Source: Chryseobacterium sp.
GTDB lineage: Bacteria > Bacteroidota > Bacteroidia > Flavobacteriales > Weeksellaceae
NCBI RefSeq assembly: GCF_008014695.1
Contig: NZ_VOXE01000001.1
Location: 766,627-830,626 of the forward strand
Length of the DNA: 64,000 bases
Reading direction: 5' to 3'
This document shows positions 17,658 through 27,443 of this stretch, piece after piece. The notes under the pieces are model-generated. The model was given only the letters and a program-made list of their open reading frames with translations, had not been told where the DNA came from and did not search any database. Each line of letters begins with the position of its first letter. Positions within the stretch are counted from its first letter, which is position 1. The translations under genes and the position numbers were made by a program.

Positions 17658-20600
17658 CTAAGAAGGAATTTCGAGTGATTTCTTTAAAATCTTAAATTTG
17701 AAGAACGAAACAACAGATAAAGTCAGCATTGTTGCCAAACCGATGTATACCCAGGCCGGAACCGGAACCGGATCACCAGCTGCATAAGAGTGAAGTCCAC
17801 TCAGATAATAGTTCACTCCAAAATAAGTCATGACCATGGAGCAGAAGGCAAACATTGCCGCTACGTGGAAAGACCATCTGCTGCGAAGACCGGGAACGAG
17901 ACGCATGTGCAGCACGAATGCATACACCATGATTGAAATAAAGGCCCAGGTTTCCTTCGGATCCCAGCTCCAGTATCTTCCCCACGATTCATTCGCCCAG
18001 ATTCCGCCGAGAAAATTTCCGACTGTTAAAGCAAAGAGTCCAATCGTTAATGACATTTCAGAAACAATCGTCAGTTCCTTGATCGTTGTATCATGATGAA
18101 TTCTATACATTCTTTTACCTGAAATGATAAAGAACACCAGTGTAATAACTGCGATGATCATGGAGAGGGCAAAAAAGCCATAACTGGAAGTGATAATTGC
18201 TACGTGAATGATGAGCCAGTACGATTTCAGAACCGGAACAAGCGGCGTAATCTGCGGATCCAGAGCAGAACCGCCATGTGCAAAACCCATCATAATTACG
18301 GCTACCATAAAACCGGCGGCAGGGATCAATGCATTTGAATTCCTGTACAGGATTAATCCGGCCGTAATTCCGACCCAGGAAATGAAGATAATGGCTTCGT
18401 AGCCGTTACTCCACGGTGCGTGTCCGGAAATGTACCATCTTGCGACCAATCCGAGAAAATGGGCAAAATATCCCACCGCACCAATTGCGATAATGGCTTT
18501 AATAACGGTGTTTAAGATTCTGTGGGGTTTAAAAAGTTCTATAAAACCCAATACCAGAAGTAAACCTCCGATTAACGTATAAAAAATCAGCAGTTTGAAG
18601 TTCAGATTTACTTTGTTCATGAATACCTCCAGATTTACTTTTGATTCAGACGGAACTACATTTTTGCCCCATGTCTGCTGATAATCTGAAAGTTTTTTGA
18701 GTTCTTGATCGGCTGTACTCCAGTTTCCTGTCTGCTGCGCTTCCAGAACACTTGAGAAATACGGACCCATCACTTTTTGTGAAACCTCGTCCGGCTCAAA
18801 ATTCTGGTCGAGCCAGGAGTGCCAGGTTTGGTTGGGGTCGTTCTGTACCGGAACGATCCGCATAAACTGTCCGCTGAAGAATTCATTGAAAACCTGGACC
18901 CTGTCATTTACTGCAATTACTTCTTTATCATAATTCGACTGGTCTGCCGGTTTTTTCCGGAATGCCGCCTGGTAATCCTGTTCAAGAACATAATGAAGCT
19001 GACCGTTGGCATCCGCAGGGAACATGGACATTAATGTTGTGTATCCCTCTTCGTTGGCCTTGGTTTTTTTCATGAGTTCGTCACCACCTTTTGTTCCTAC
19101 TTTGATAATCGGAACCATCGTCCAGCTGGCGGTATCGGTATTCACGGAGAGGAACCACTGGTTGGCTGTAAGTGATTTGCCGTCAGAGCCTCTGAATGCG
19201 TCTTTTTTATACAGTTTTCTCAAGACATCCAGAGCCTGAGTGTTCATCGGAACAATACGTCCTTCGTAATTCTGGACGAGCAGATAGCCAAATTTATCGG
19301 CGTGTTCTTCTGAGATTTTATTTCTTGCAATAATCTCGTCGGCGGTGATGGGTTTAGGAGATTTTAATGCTAAAGAATTCTGCTGCGGTTTTGTCGGAGC
19401 CGGTTCTGCCATCATCACATCAGCATTTCCATGATTATGGCCGTCGCTTTCAGAATGAGATTGCTGCACCGAACCGTCCGTTCCATGAGTATCAATTGTC
19501 TGCGCGCTGAAATTCAAACTCAAAAGCAGCAATAAAACCATTACGGCTCTTTTCTGGTTCACCGATTTTAAATTTTTATTCAGTTTCCAGAAATGGGATC
19601 CTTTCCAGAAGAAGGTCACGAACATTCCTAAAAACAAAAAGAAGTATCCGATATAGGTCACTATAGTTCCCCAGAAATCGTGGTTGACGGAAAGCACCGT
19701 TCCTTTTCTGTCTGGATCAAAACTTGCCTGGAAAAAGCGGTAGCCGCCGTGATTGAGCACATGATTCATATAAATTTTATACGGGGTCTGTTTTCCCTGA
19801 TCAATGATCTGAACGTGGCTTTCATAAGCACTTGGCGAAGAACTTCCGGGATAGGTTTCCATTACAAATTTTTCAAGTTTTAATGCAAAAGGCGTATTGT
19901 AAATTTTAGGTCCGAAACCGAGCATCAAATTCATACCGTCGAGCGAAATCTGTTTGTATGCATTCGGGTTCCCTTTTTCAACAGACAGGTCAACCAGCTG
20001 TTTTGTTTTCGGCCCCTGAACTTCTACCGTCAACTGGTCCGGCAGATCTTTGTCTTTTTTTCTGTCGCCTTCAAATGCGATGAGTTTTCCTTTTTTCAAA
20101 CCTTCGGGAACCACCAGTTTCAGATCATTGATGGTGTATAAACTCCTCAAAACCAATGGCTGAATTTGGTCTTTTTTGGCAGTTCCGGTCGCCTGGGTGG
20201 CCATGGTCATGAAATTGGCGTCCACCGGTGTTTTGATCATAAGTTTTCCTCCTTCATTCCAGAATTCCACTGCACCTTCAATCGCCCGGTTAAAGGAAAC
20301 CAGCGTTCCGTTGACGGATTTGGCTTCTCCCGGTTTAATGTAAATATTTTCTCTCCCGGTCTGCCCGGCAGAAACCACATGAAGGTATTCAGTACCCGAA
20401 TTGCCCACGACCAGACTGTCTTTTTTGCGCTGAATATAATCGGTCGCTTTTACAGAAATCTGTTTGCCGTGATAGTCATAACCAGCTTTGAAATCTTTGT
20501 GAAGCGGAGACATCAGGTAAGGTACGTCCTGATAATTGAGAATGTCTCCCTTTTCTTCGATCTGGATTTTAAAGAAATTTTTATCCGTAATCACTTCATT

Positions 20601-20936
20601 CGATGTTTCGCCTTCGCGGATGTGCATGGTTCCTTCATAACTGATGTAACGCGTAATTGCTCCTCCGATAAAAATAAGGATAAAAGCCAGGTGGAAAACC
20701 AAAACCGGCCACTTTTCGCGTCTCCAGAGACGGTATCGGGAAATATTGCCGACGAAGTTGAAAATCAGCAGCAACATTACTGCCTCAAACCATTTCGCTT
20801 CATAAATCAAAGCTTTCGCCGTGGGAGTTCCGTAATCATTTTCCAGAAAAGTGGCATAGGCCATTGAAAATGCAAAAATAATCAGCAAAACAGCCATTGT
20901 TCGCGTAGAAATAAAAATACTCTGGATTTTCTTCAT
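17658..20936 (-). CDS. ccsBA: CcsBA fusion: cytochrome c biogenesis protein (System II)
   Basis: The 1092-residue protein fuses both halves of the System II cytochrome c synthetase. The N-terminal CcsB/ResB half has membrane helices near residues 10-30, 45-65 and 75-95 plus a long periplasmic domain. The C-terminal CcsA half carries about eight helices and the tryptophan-rich haem motif WGRYWSWDPKETW near residue 985. His-containing segments GHAPWSNGYEA and FGVNYYLSGLHSYAAG bracket it. It exports haem and attaches it to CxxCH motifs of apocytochromes. An internal hydrophobic stretch followed by a His-rich stretch (about residues 470-520) marks the junction. Divergent from ftsK. Confidence 0.92.
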   Translation of the reverse strand: MKKIQSIFISTRTMAVLLIIFAFSMAYATFLENDYGTPTAKALIYEAKWFEAVMLLLIFNFVGNISRYRLWRREKWPVLVFHLAFILIFIGGAITRYISYEGTMHIREGETSNEVITDKNFFKIQIEEKGDILNYQDVPYLMSPLHKDFKAGYDYHGKQISVKATDYIQRKKDSLVVGNSGTEYLHVVSAGQTGRENIYIKPGEAKSVNGTLVSFNRAIEGAVEFWNEGGKLMIKTPVDANFMTMATQATGTAKKDQIQPLVLRSLYTINDLKLVVPEGLKKGKLIAFEGDRKKDKDLPDQLTVEVQGPKTKQLVDLSVEKGNPNAYKQISLDGMNLMLGFGPKIYNTPFALKLEKFVMETYPGSSSPSAYESHVQIIDQGKQTPYKIYMNHVLNHGGYRFFQASFDPDRKGTVLSVNHDFWGTIVTYIGYFFLFLGMFVTFFWKGSHFWKLNKNLKSVNQKRAVMVLLLLLSLNFSAQTIDTHGTDGSVQQSHSESDGHNHGNADVMMAEPAPTKPQQNSLALKSPKPITADEIIARNKISEEHADKFGYLLVQNYEGRIVPMNTQALDVLRKLYKKDAFRGSDGKSLTANQWFLSVNTDTASWTMVPIIKVGTKGGDELMKKTKANEEGYTTLMSMFPADANGQLHYVLEQDYQAAFRKKPADQSNYDKEVIAVNDRVQVFNEFFSGQFMRIVPVQNDPNQTWHSWLDQNFEPDEVSQKVMGPYFSSVLEAQQTGNWSTADQELKKLSDYQQTWGKNVVPSESKVNLEVFMNKVNLNFKLLIFYTLIGGLLLVLGFIELFKPHRILNTVIKAIIAIGAVGYFAHFLGLVARWYISGHAPWSNGYEAIIFISWVGITAGLILYRNSNALIPAAGFMVAVIMMGFAHGGSALDPQITPLVPVLKSYWLIIHVAIITSSYGFFALSMIIAVITLVFFIISGKRMYRIHHDTTIKELTIVSEMSLTIGLFALTVGNFLGGIWANESWGRYWSWDPKETWAFISIMVYAFVLHMRLVPGLRSRWSFHVAAMFAFCSMVMTYFGVNYYLSGLHSYAAGDPVPVPAWVYIGLATMLTLSVVSFFKFKILKKSLEIPS

Positions 20937-21114
20937 CAGAATTTAATTTTTTTAGTGATAAATTTTTACCACATTTTTATGACGTTTAGGGGCAGTTTCC
21001 TACCCGTAACTCAGGTTGGGCAAAAATACAACCTATAATTCTAAAAGACGAATTAAAAAACGATTTATTGCTTTTATTTGACTTTTTAAATATGATATTT
21101 TGCATAAAAAATAT

Positions 21115-21122
21115 TAAATTTG
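21115..21122 (+). promoter_or_regulatory. -7 promoter box of ftsK
   Basis: TAAATTTG matches the -7 consensus exactly and lies 14 nt before the ATG at 21137. It also rules out the in-frame ATG at 21068, which would lie upstream of the transcription start. Confidence 0.6.
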
Positions 21123-21136
21123 CCCTCATTCACATT

Positions 21137-23602
21137 ATGGAAAAGAACACCAAAATCCCAAAAGCTGCACAACCTGAAAACGGTAAAACCCTTTCGAAAC
21201 CACGCATTTTTTTCGGCGTTTTATTCGTACTGACTTCAGTGGTCCTTACCTTCTCCTTCATTTCGTATCTCATGAACTGGAAAGGCGACCAGAGTCAGGC
21301 CGGAACCATGCTCGACAAAACGGTAAAATCTTCCAACTTTTTCGGTAAGATCGGAGACTGGCTCGGAAACATCTTTATTTTTGAAAGCATTGGGATCGCG
21401 GCATTTATAGTGGCATTTCTTTTTTTTGTGTTCGGAATGCTGATTCTGAAAAAAAACTACTTCAAAACCTGGAAAACTGTAGGTCATTCCCTGTTCTTCA
21501 TTTGCTGGCTTCCTATTTTCATGGGTGCAGTGACTAACGGCGAAGGCGTTCTGAGCGGTGTTTACGGTTTTCAGATTTCAGATTTTTTGAATGCGGTGAT
21601 CGGAACTGTGGGTCTTTGGCTGGTCCTTTTTGTAAGTATAGCCCTCTACTTTGTCCTTGAATTTAATCTGAATCCCAATAATGTAAAATCGAAACTAAAT
21701 GATTTGAACGACAATACTTTGGGAAGAGTTAAGGCCATGATGCCGAGCTCTGAAAATTTTGAAGCAGATGAAGAACTGGAGGAAATGGCAAACGACGTTT
21801 CCGGAACAGAAACTGCGACTGTTCAGAAAACGGCCTCGATTCCCGCTGAAATTCCGGTCAAAGGCTTTCCGGAAGTTGAAATTTCCAATGATTTCGAAAC
21901 CATTTCCACTCCCAATCAAACCTCTTTTGATGACGCTGAAGCAGCCAATTCAGTAACGTTAAATCCGGAATCCGTATCCCCGAATGTGATGGTTACCGAT
22001 CATATTGATTTTAAAGTGGAAGTGGCGAAAACGGTGGATGTTTTGGATGCGTCTGACCAGAAATCACAGGAGCTGGTGGAAAAACACGGACTTTATGACC
22101 ATAAACTGGATCTTGCAAAATTCCAAATGCCTACGATTGATCTTTTAAGGGATTATGGCAACGAAGAAATCTCCATCAACAAAGAAGAACTCGAAGAAAA
22201 TAAGAATAAAATTGTCGGCCTGCTCAAAAATTTCAATGTCGGAATTGCAGAAATCAAAGCAACGATTGGGCCCACCGTAACTTTATATGAAATTGTACCG
22301 GAAGCCGGAATCCGTGTAGCTTCGATTAAAAAACTTCAGGATGATATTGCGCTGAATCTTTCTGCTTTGGGGATCCGGATCATCGCGCCAATGCCCGGAA
22401 AAGGAACCATCGGGATTGAAGTTCCACGCAAAAACCCTTCCATGGTTTCGATGCGGAGTGTGATTGCATCGCATAAATTTCAGAATACCGACATGGATCT
22501 GCCTGTGGTTTTCGGGAAAACCATTTCGAATGAAATCTTCATGGCCGATCTGGCGAAAATGCCCCACCTTTTAATGGCCGGAGCAACCGGGCAGGGAAAA
22601 TCAGTTGGCATCAATGCCATCCTGACTTCTCTACTTTATAAAAAACATCCGAGCGAACTGAAATTCGTGATGGTGGATCCCAAAAAAGTGGAACTTTCGC
22701 TATATTCTAAAATTGAAAGACATTATCTCGCAAAACTGCCGGATGGTGAAGACGCGATCATTACCGATACGCATAAAGTGATCAACACGCTGAATTCACT
22801 CTGTATCGAGATGGATAACCGCTATGATCTGCTTAAAAATGCATTTTGTAAAAATATTAAAGAATACAACAAGAAATTTTCGGAAAGAAAACTGAATCCT
22901 GATAACGGCCACCGGTATCTGCCGTATATCGTTTTGGTCGTGGATGAATTTGCCGACCTTATTATGACGGCCGGTAAAGAAGTTGAACTGCCGATTGCCC
23001 GCCTCGCGCAGTTGGCAAGGGCAGTGGGAATTCATTTAATTGTAGCTACCCAAAGGCCTTCCGTAAACGTAATTACCGGAATGATTAAAGCGAATTTCCC
23101 TGCGAGAGCAGCTTTCCGTGTGATTTCGAGTGTGGATTCGCGAACGATTCTGGATTCCCCGGGAGCCGATCAGCTGATCGGAAAAGGAGATATGCTTTAT
23201 TTCAACGGAAATGAAATCATGCGTCTGCAGTGTGCATTTGTGGATACCCCGGAAGTTGAAAAAATTGCGGAATTTATCGGCGAACAGAAAGGTTATGCGA
23301 CGGCGTTCATGCTTCCGGAATATTCAAGTGAAGAAACGACTTCAACGGTTGGTGCCTTTGACCCGAATGAAAAAGACCAGCTTTTTGAAGATGCGGCGAG
23401 AATCATCGTTTCTACCCAACAGGGCTCTACTTCCATGCTTCAGCGGCAGCTGAAACTCGGTTACAACCGTGCGGGAAGGATTATGGATCAGCTGGAAGCG
23501 AGCGGAATTGTGGGTGGATTCAACGGGGCAAAAGCGAGAGAAGTCATGATCAGCGATTTAAATTCACTGGAAAACTTCCTGAATGATCTTAAAAAGCTTT
23601 AG
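21137..23602 (+). CDS. ftsK: DNA translocase FtsK
   Basis: The 821-residue septal DNA pump uses ATP to clear chromosome termini through the closing septum. Four membrane helices lie near residues 25-45, 85-105, 120-140 and 160-180. A Glu/Thr/Ser-rich linker follows, and then the motor: FtsK alpha domain (VKSKLN to PMPGKGTIGIEVPRKNP), Walker A GATGQGKSVG near residue 481, Walker B YIVLVVDEFADLI, and the C-terminal gamma winged helix (STSMLQRQLKLGYNRAGRIM) that reads KOPS sites. The start at 21137 was preferred over 21068 because of the promoter box at 21115. Confidence 0.95.
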   Translation: MEKNTKIPKAAQPENGKTLSKPRIFFGVLFVLTSVVLTFSFISYLMNWKGDQSQAGTMLDKTVKSSNFFGKIGDWLGNIFIFESIGIAAFIVAFLFFVFGMLILKKNYFKTWKTVGHSLFFICWLPIFMGAVTNGEGVLSGVYGFQISDFLNAVIGTVGLWLVLFVSIALYFVLEFNLNPNNVKSKLNDLNDNTLGRVKAMMPSSENFEADEELEEMANDVSGTETATVQKTASIPAEIPVKGFPEVEISNDFETISTPNQTSFDDAEAANSVTLNPESVSPNVMVTDHIDFKVEVAKTVDVLDASDQKSQELVEKHGLYDHKLDLAKFQMPTIDLLRDYGNEEISINKEELEENKNKIVGLLKNFNVGIAEIKATIGPTVTLYEIVPEAGIRVASIKKLQDDIALNLSALGIRIIAPMPGKGTIGIEVPRKNPSMVSMRSVIASHKFQNTDMDLPVVFGKTISNEIFMADLAKMPHLLMAGATGQGKSVGINAILTSLLYKKHPSELKFVMVDPKKVELSLYSKIERHYLAKLPDGEDAIITDTHKVINTLNSLCIEMDNRYDLLKNAFCKNIKEYNKKFSERKLNPDNGHRYLPYIVLVVDEFADLIMTAGKEVELPIARLAQLARAVGIHLIVATQRPSVNVITGMIKANFPARAAFRVISSVDSRTILDSPGADQLIGKGDMLYFNGNEIMRLQCAFVDTPEVEKIAEFIGEQKGYATAFMLPEYSSEETTSTVGAFDPNEKDQLFEDAARIIVSTQQGSTSMLQRQLKLGYNRAGRIMDQLEASGIVGGFNGAKAREVMISDLNSLENFLNDLKKL

Positions 23603-23724
23603 ATAGAGTTTTAACATCCTTTATCTTTTCTTGGAACGCTTTTTGAAATTACTGGTTCGGAAAACATTCAATTTTAAACAGAAGTTTAACTTTAAGTGTT
23701 AATCGAATCTAAAAACAAAAGAAA

Positions 23725-24384
23725 ATGAAATTAATCAGCAAGAAATTTTTATCAAAAATTATATTAGGTAGTTTAATTACAGGAACCTTTGGATTTGCTT
23801 CAGCTCAAAAAATCGATGCAAAATCCAAAACAATTCTTGATGCGGTGACTTCCAATTACAATTCAAAAGACAATACGTATTTCAAGTTTACATTCGGTTC
23901 GGGAACGAACGGACAGGTCAGCAAAACCGAAACCGGTATTTTTTATGCGGCCGGCCCAAAATATAAGCTGAAGATCATGGAAACTGAACAGATCTTCGAC
24001 GGAAATAAAATCTACAACATCAATGTTGAAGATCAGGAAGTGACGGTTGCAAAGCCTAATGGCACGGATGTAATGTTTTCACCTATCAATTATTTAACGA
24101 CCTACCGAAAAGACTATAACGTAACTTACTACGGTAAAAAAACGGTGAACGGCGTGCAGACGGATTTCATCAAACTGACACCTGTAAAATCCAACGGACT
24201 GAAATACGTGTATCTTTTCGTGGATTCTGCAAAAAAACAAATGGTAAAACTCGAGCAGCATGGCAGCAATAAAGATGTGTCGGTAATCGCAATCAAAGAG
24301 TACAAGGAAAACCAACCGTTGAGTTCGGACATGTTCGTTTTCGATAAAAGCAAATACAAAAACTTTCTTGTCACTGAACTTTAA
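23725..24384 (+). CDS. LolA-like outer membrane lipoprotein carrier protein
   Basis: The 219-residue protein has a Sec signal peptide (ILGSLITGTFGFASAQ, cleavage near residue 27). A LolA-like half-barrel follows: SKTILDAVTSNYN, YFKFTF, GIFYAAGPKYKLKIMETEQIFDG, and FIKLTPVKSNGLKYVYLFVD. LolA carries lipoproteins across the periplasm to the outer membrane. In Bacteroidota several LolA paralogues exist, so this one may act in general lipoprotein transport or be specialised. It lies between ftsK and an LptF/G-type permease and ends at a strong terminator. Confidence 0.85.
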   Translation: MKLISKKFLSKIILGSLITGTFGFASAQKIDAKSKTILDAVTSNYNSKDNTYFKFTFGSGTNGQVSKTETGIFYAAGPKYKLKIMETEQIFDGNKIYNINVEDQEVTVAKPNGTDVMFSPINYLTTYRKDYNVTYYGKKTVNGVQTDFIKLTPVKSNGLKYVYLFVDSAKKQMVKLEQHGSNKDVSVIAIKEYKENQPLSSDMFVFDKSKYKNFLVTEL

Positions 24385-24403
24385 TCAAATAATATTTAAA
24401 TTG

Positions 24404-24434
24404 AAGCCACAAAGCACAACTTTGTGGCTTTTTC
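24404..24434 (+). terminator. Rho-independent terminator after the LolA-like gene
   Basis: An 11-bp stem (24404-24414 with 24420-24430, core GCCACAAAG/CTTTGTGGC) with a 5-nt loop is followed by T residues. It ends 14 nt before the next start, so that gene either depends on read-through or has a promoter overlapping the hairpin. Confidence 0.8.
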
Positions 24435-24448
24435 ATTAATTTTGGCAG

Positions 24449-25903
24449 ATGTTAAAAAAACTCGACCAGTATATTATCAAAACTTTTTTCGGTCCTTTTT
24501 TCTTCATATTCAGTGTGCTGTTCTTTATTTTTATTGTCAACATCATCTGGATTCAGCTCGGGCAGTTTATGGGAAAGGGTTTGAGTTACTGGGAAATCCT
24601 AAAACTTTTATTTTACCTCGGAGTCAGCGTTGTGAGTATGGTTCTGCCGCTTACGATCCTGCTTTCTTCAATTATGACCTTTGGCGAATTTGGAGAACGG
24701 TATGAACTGGCAGCCATGAAGGCCGCGGGAATATCGCTTACCCGTGTCATGATGCCACTTTTTGTAGTGGTGGCGATTCTTTCGGCTATGCTTTTCTTCT
24801 TTTCCAACAATATCATTCCCGATTTTCAGAAAAAAGCGAGAAATATGCTCTATAATATTGCGGCAACGAAACCCGCACTGAATTTCACACCCGGACAGTT
24901 TATTGATCAGATTCCGAATTACCTTGTGAAATTTGATAAAATATACGGAGAAAACGGAGAAAATATTGAAGGTGTTTTTGTCCACAAAAAAGCCAGTGCT
25001 TTCGAAAACCAACAGTCGATTGTGGCACAGAAAGGCAAATTTGTACAGGCCGACAACAAAAATTATCTGAAACTGGTTCTGTATAACGGCTATATTTTCG
25101 ATGAAAATGTCGCTAATATGGATTACAACGCGCGGCTGAAACAACCGGATCAGGCCATTAAATTTGATACGCTTACCTCGCATTTCGACATCAGCGAAGT
25201 AATCAATAAAGCGATTGAAAAGGAACAGATTACGGATGATTATCGTTTTCAGACCTTCAATCAACTCAATAAAACCATCGTTAAAACGAAAAAAGAAAAT
25301 ACCCAAACATTCAGCAACATGAATGATGAAATGCTGATACAGGGTAACAGTTACATCGGTTATATTGACAAAGCAAAATTTATCGGCACACCCAAGGAGC
25401 AGTTTAAATTGGATACGCTGAAGAAAGACAAGAGAATGGATATCCTGTATTCTGCTTTCAGCAAACTGGAAACCCAGAGAAAGGTTGCTGAAAATAAGGA
25501 AACGGAGCTTACCCCCGTAATCAAAAATTACAGTAAAATCGTCATTTATCAGCAGAGAATTATTTCCTATTCGTTCACCTGTATGATCTTTTTCATGATT
25601 GGCGCCAGTTTGGGTTCTATTATCAGAAAAGGAGGAATGGGACTTCCGGTGGTGATTGCCATTGTAATTTTTATTATTTTCTATGTCATGAACCTTTCCA
25701 TTGAAAATTTTGCATGGACCGGAAAAATAAATCCAAAACTTGCGGCCTGGCTTCCCAATCTCATCCTGCTTCCTTTCGGAGTCTGGATGACATACAAGGC
25801 GCTCACCGATTCACAGCTGTTTGATATTGAAAAATACAGGACGTTTTTTAAACCCCTGATTAATAGGTTTTCAAAAAAGAAAGAACATCAGCGGTATCAG
25901 TAA
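24449..25903 (+). CDS. LptF/LptG family permease (YjgP/YjgQ)
   Basis: The 484-residue inner membrane protein has the LptF/G layout. The N-terminus is diagnostic (KKLDQYIIKTFFGPFFFIFS), three helices precede a periplasmic beta-jellyroll domain (about residues 130-360), and three helices end the protein (SYSFTCMIFFMIGASLGSII, PVVIAIVIFIIFYVMNL, PNLILLPFGVWMTYKAL). With LptB it extracts lipopolysaccharide or a related lipid from the inner membrane. Whether it is the F or the G partner cannot be told from the sequence alone. Convergent with frr. Confidence 0.88.
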   Translation: MLKKLDQYIIKTFFGPFFFIFSVLFFIFIVNIIWIQLGQFMGKGLSYWEILKLLFYLGVSVVSMVLPLTILLSSIMTFGEFGERYELAAMKAAGISLTRVMMPLFVVVAILSAMLFFFSNNIIPDFQKKARNMLYNIAATKPALNFTPGQFIDQIPNYLVKFDKIYGENGENIEGVFVHKKASAFENQQSIVAQKGKFVQADNKNYLKLVLYNGYIFDENVANMDYNARLKQPDQAIKFDTLTSHFDISEVINKAIEKEQITDDYRFQTFNQLNKTIVKTKKENTQTFSNMNDEMLIQGNSYIGYIDKAKFIGTPKEQFKLDTLKKDKRMDILYSAFSKLETQRKVAENKETELTPVIKNYSKIVIYQQRIISYSFTCMIFFMIGASLGSIIRKGGMGLPVVIAIVIFIIFYVMNLSIENFAWTGKINPKLAAWLPNLILLPFGVWMTYKALTDSQLFDIEKYRTFFKPLINRFSKKKEHQRYQ

Positions 25904-25913
25904 AATACTGAGC

Positions 25914-25948
25914 AAAAAAAAACTTCAGATATTTTCTGAAGTTTTTTA
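25914..25948. terminator. Bidirectional terminator between lptF/G-like gene and frr
   Basis: A 10-bp stem (25920-25929 with 25935-25944, AAACTTCAGA/TCTGAAGTTT) has A-rich and T-rich flanks on both sides, so it serves both convergent genes. Confidence 0.8.
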
Positions 25949-25952
25949 TTTT

Positions 25953-26510
25953 TTATCCGATTTTCATGATGTCTGCTTCTTTCTGTTTAAAGTGTTCGTC
26001 GCAGATTTTTACGTATTTGTCGGTCATTTCCTGAATATCCGCTTCCACACCTTTGATCAGGTCTTCGGATACGCCTTCGAGCTTTCTCAGTTCCTTCATG
26101 CCGTCCTGACGGGCGTTTCTGATGGTTACTTTGGTTGCTTCACTTTCTGTTTTGGCCTGTTTTGCGAGGTCTCTTCTTCTTTCCTCGGTTAATGGGGGTA
26201 CATTCAGGATGATGCTGTCTCCGTTATTCGACGGCGCAAATCCTAGATTTGAATTGATGATGGCTTTTTCGATGGCACCAATTGCCGTTCTGTCCCATGG
26301 TTGAATGGAAATCGTCATCGCATCGGGAACCATAACATTCGCTACCTGATTCAGCGGAGTCGGCGCACCGTAATACTCTACCATCACATCCTGAACCATT
26401 GATGTAGAGGCTCTACCGGCACGAATTTTCTGAAATGCATGCTCCAAATGTTTGATTGCAGCATCCATTTCCTGCTGCACCATATTTACAATCAGTTCTA
26501 ATTCTTCCAT
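25953..26510 (-). CDS. frr: Ribosome recycling factor
   Basis: The 185-residue cytoplasmic protein splits post-termination ribosomes together with EF-G. It is full length with the expected landmarks: KIRAGRASTSMVQDVMVEYYG near the N-terminus, TPLNQVANVMVPDAMTISIQPWD, PLTEERRRDLAKQAK and a C-terminal KYVKICDEHFKQKEADIM. The ATG at 26510 was chosen because it gives the usual family length; the frame extends upstream to 26540. It follows pyrH by 58 nt, the common pyrH-frr order. Confidence 0.96.
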   Translation of the reverse strand: MEELELIVNMVQQEMDAAIKHLEHAFQKIRAGRASTSMVQDVMVEYYGAPTPLNQVANVMVPDAMTISIQPWDRTAIGAIEKAIINSNLGFAPSNNGDSIILNVPPLTEERRRDLAKQAKTESEATKVTIRNARQDGMKELRKLEGVSEDLIKGVEADIQEMTDKYVKICDEHFKQKEADIMKIG

Positions 26511-26568
26511 TGTATATTTAAAATTTGATAGTTGACACATTATTTTAACGGAACAAACACCTTATCCA

Positions 26569-27276
26569 TTAGATATTGACTAAAGTTCCGATGTTTTCAC
26601 CTTCTACGATTTTGAGGAGGTTTCCTTCCTTATTCATATCGAAGACAATTATAGGAAGGCTGTTTTCGTGACTTAATGTAAATGCGGTCATGTCCATTAC
26701 TTTCAGACCTTTTTCAAAAACCTCAGTAAAAGTCAGGGAATTGTATTTAACAGCATTTTCATTTTTTTCAGGGTCCATATCATAGATCCCGTCAACGCGT
26801 GTTCCCTTTAAGATCACATCGGCGCCGATCTCAATGGCTCTCAAGGTTGCAGCCGTATCGGTCGTGAAATAAGGATTCCCTGTTCCAGCTCCGAAAATTA
26901 CGACTCTTCCTTTTTCAAGATGTCTTACTGCCCTTCTTTTAATGAAAGGTTCAGCGACTTTATCCATTTCTATGGCGGACTGTAGCCTTGTTTTAATGCC
27001 TGCATCTTCCAAAGCGCCCTGCAATGCCATCCCGTTGATCACCGTTGCAAGCATTCCCATGTAATCTCCCTGAACGCGGTCCATTCCTTTTGCAGCACCG
27101 GCCAATCCTCTGAAAATATTTCCTCCTCCAATGACGATGGCAATCTCGCAGCCTTTTTCGACCACCTTTTTTATTTCTGCGGCATACTCAACGAGTCTGT
27201 CATTGTCGATTCCATAGGATCTGTTACCCATCAATGCTTCGCCGCTCAGTTTCAGAAGGATTCTTTTATATTTCAT
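26569..27276 (-). CDS. pyrH: Uridylate kinase (UMP kinase)
   Basis: The 235-residue hexameric enzyme phosphorylates UMP to UDP with ATP. Motifs of the amino-acid-kinase fold are clear: [13 protein letters not shown] at the start, [18 protein letters not shown], the UMP site [17 protein letters not shown], and [18 protein letters not shown] at the end. It heads the pyrH-frr operon. A perfect -7 box lies 50 nt upstream, in the region shared with divergent porQ. Confidence 0.97.
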   Translation of the reverse strand: MKYKRILLKLSGEALMGNRSYGIDNDRLVEYAAEIKKVVEKGCEIAIVIGGGNIFRGLAGAAKGMDRVQGDYMGMLATVINGMALQGALEDAGIKTRLQSAIEMDKVAEPFIKRRAVRHLEKGRVVIFGAGTGNPYFTTDTAATLRAIEIGADVILKGTRVDGIYDMDPEKNENAVKYNSLTFTEVFEKGLKVMDMTAFTLSHENSLPIIVFDMNKEGNLLKIVEGENIGTLVNI

Positions 27277-27325
27277 TTTGAATTTTAGCTCTAATTTTAT
27301 TTTTTGTGTACTATTTTAATCGATG

Positions 27326-27333
27326 CAAATATA
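27326..27333 (-). promoter_or_regulatory. -7 promoter box of pyrH
   Basis: TATATTTG on the minus strand, a perfect TAnnTTTG match, lies 50 nt before the pyrH start. No TTTG element is obvious at the expected distance. Confidence 0.5.
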
Positions 27334-27393
27334 ATGATTCAGGCATAATTTCGTTAATGATTTATATTTATCTGCAAATAAATTAAGAAAAAC

Positions 27394-27423
27394 TTTGATA
27401 AGTATTAAAAAGAATTATTTTTG
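27394..27423 (+). promoter_or_regulatory. Promoter of porQ-cmk
   Basis: TTTG (27394-27397), an 18-nt spacer and TATTTTTG (27416-27423) form one of the two best Bacteroidota promoter matches in the window. The predicted transcript starts near 27430, just ahead of the TTG codon at 27444. Confidence 0.75.
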
Positions 27424-27443
27424 CATTAACTATATATCTCACA

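Noticed and set aside
21068-21136. Longer N-terminus for FtsK from ATG 21068
   Set aside because: A perfect promoter box lies inside the extension, and the extra residues do not resemble FtsK.
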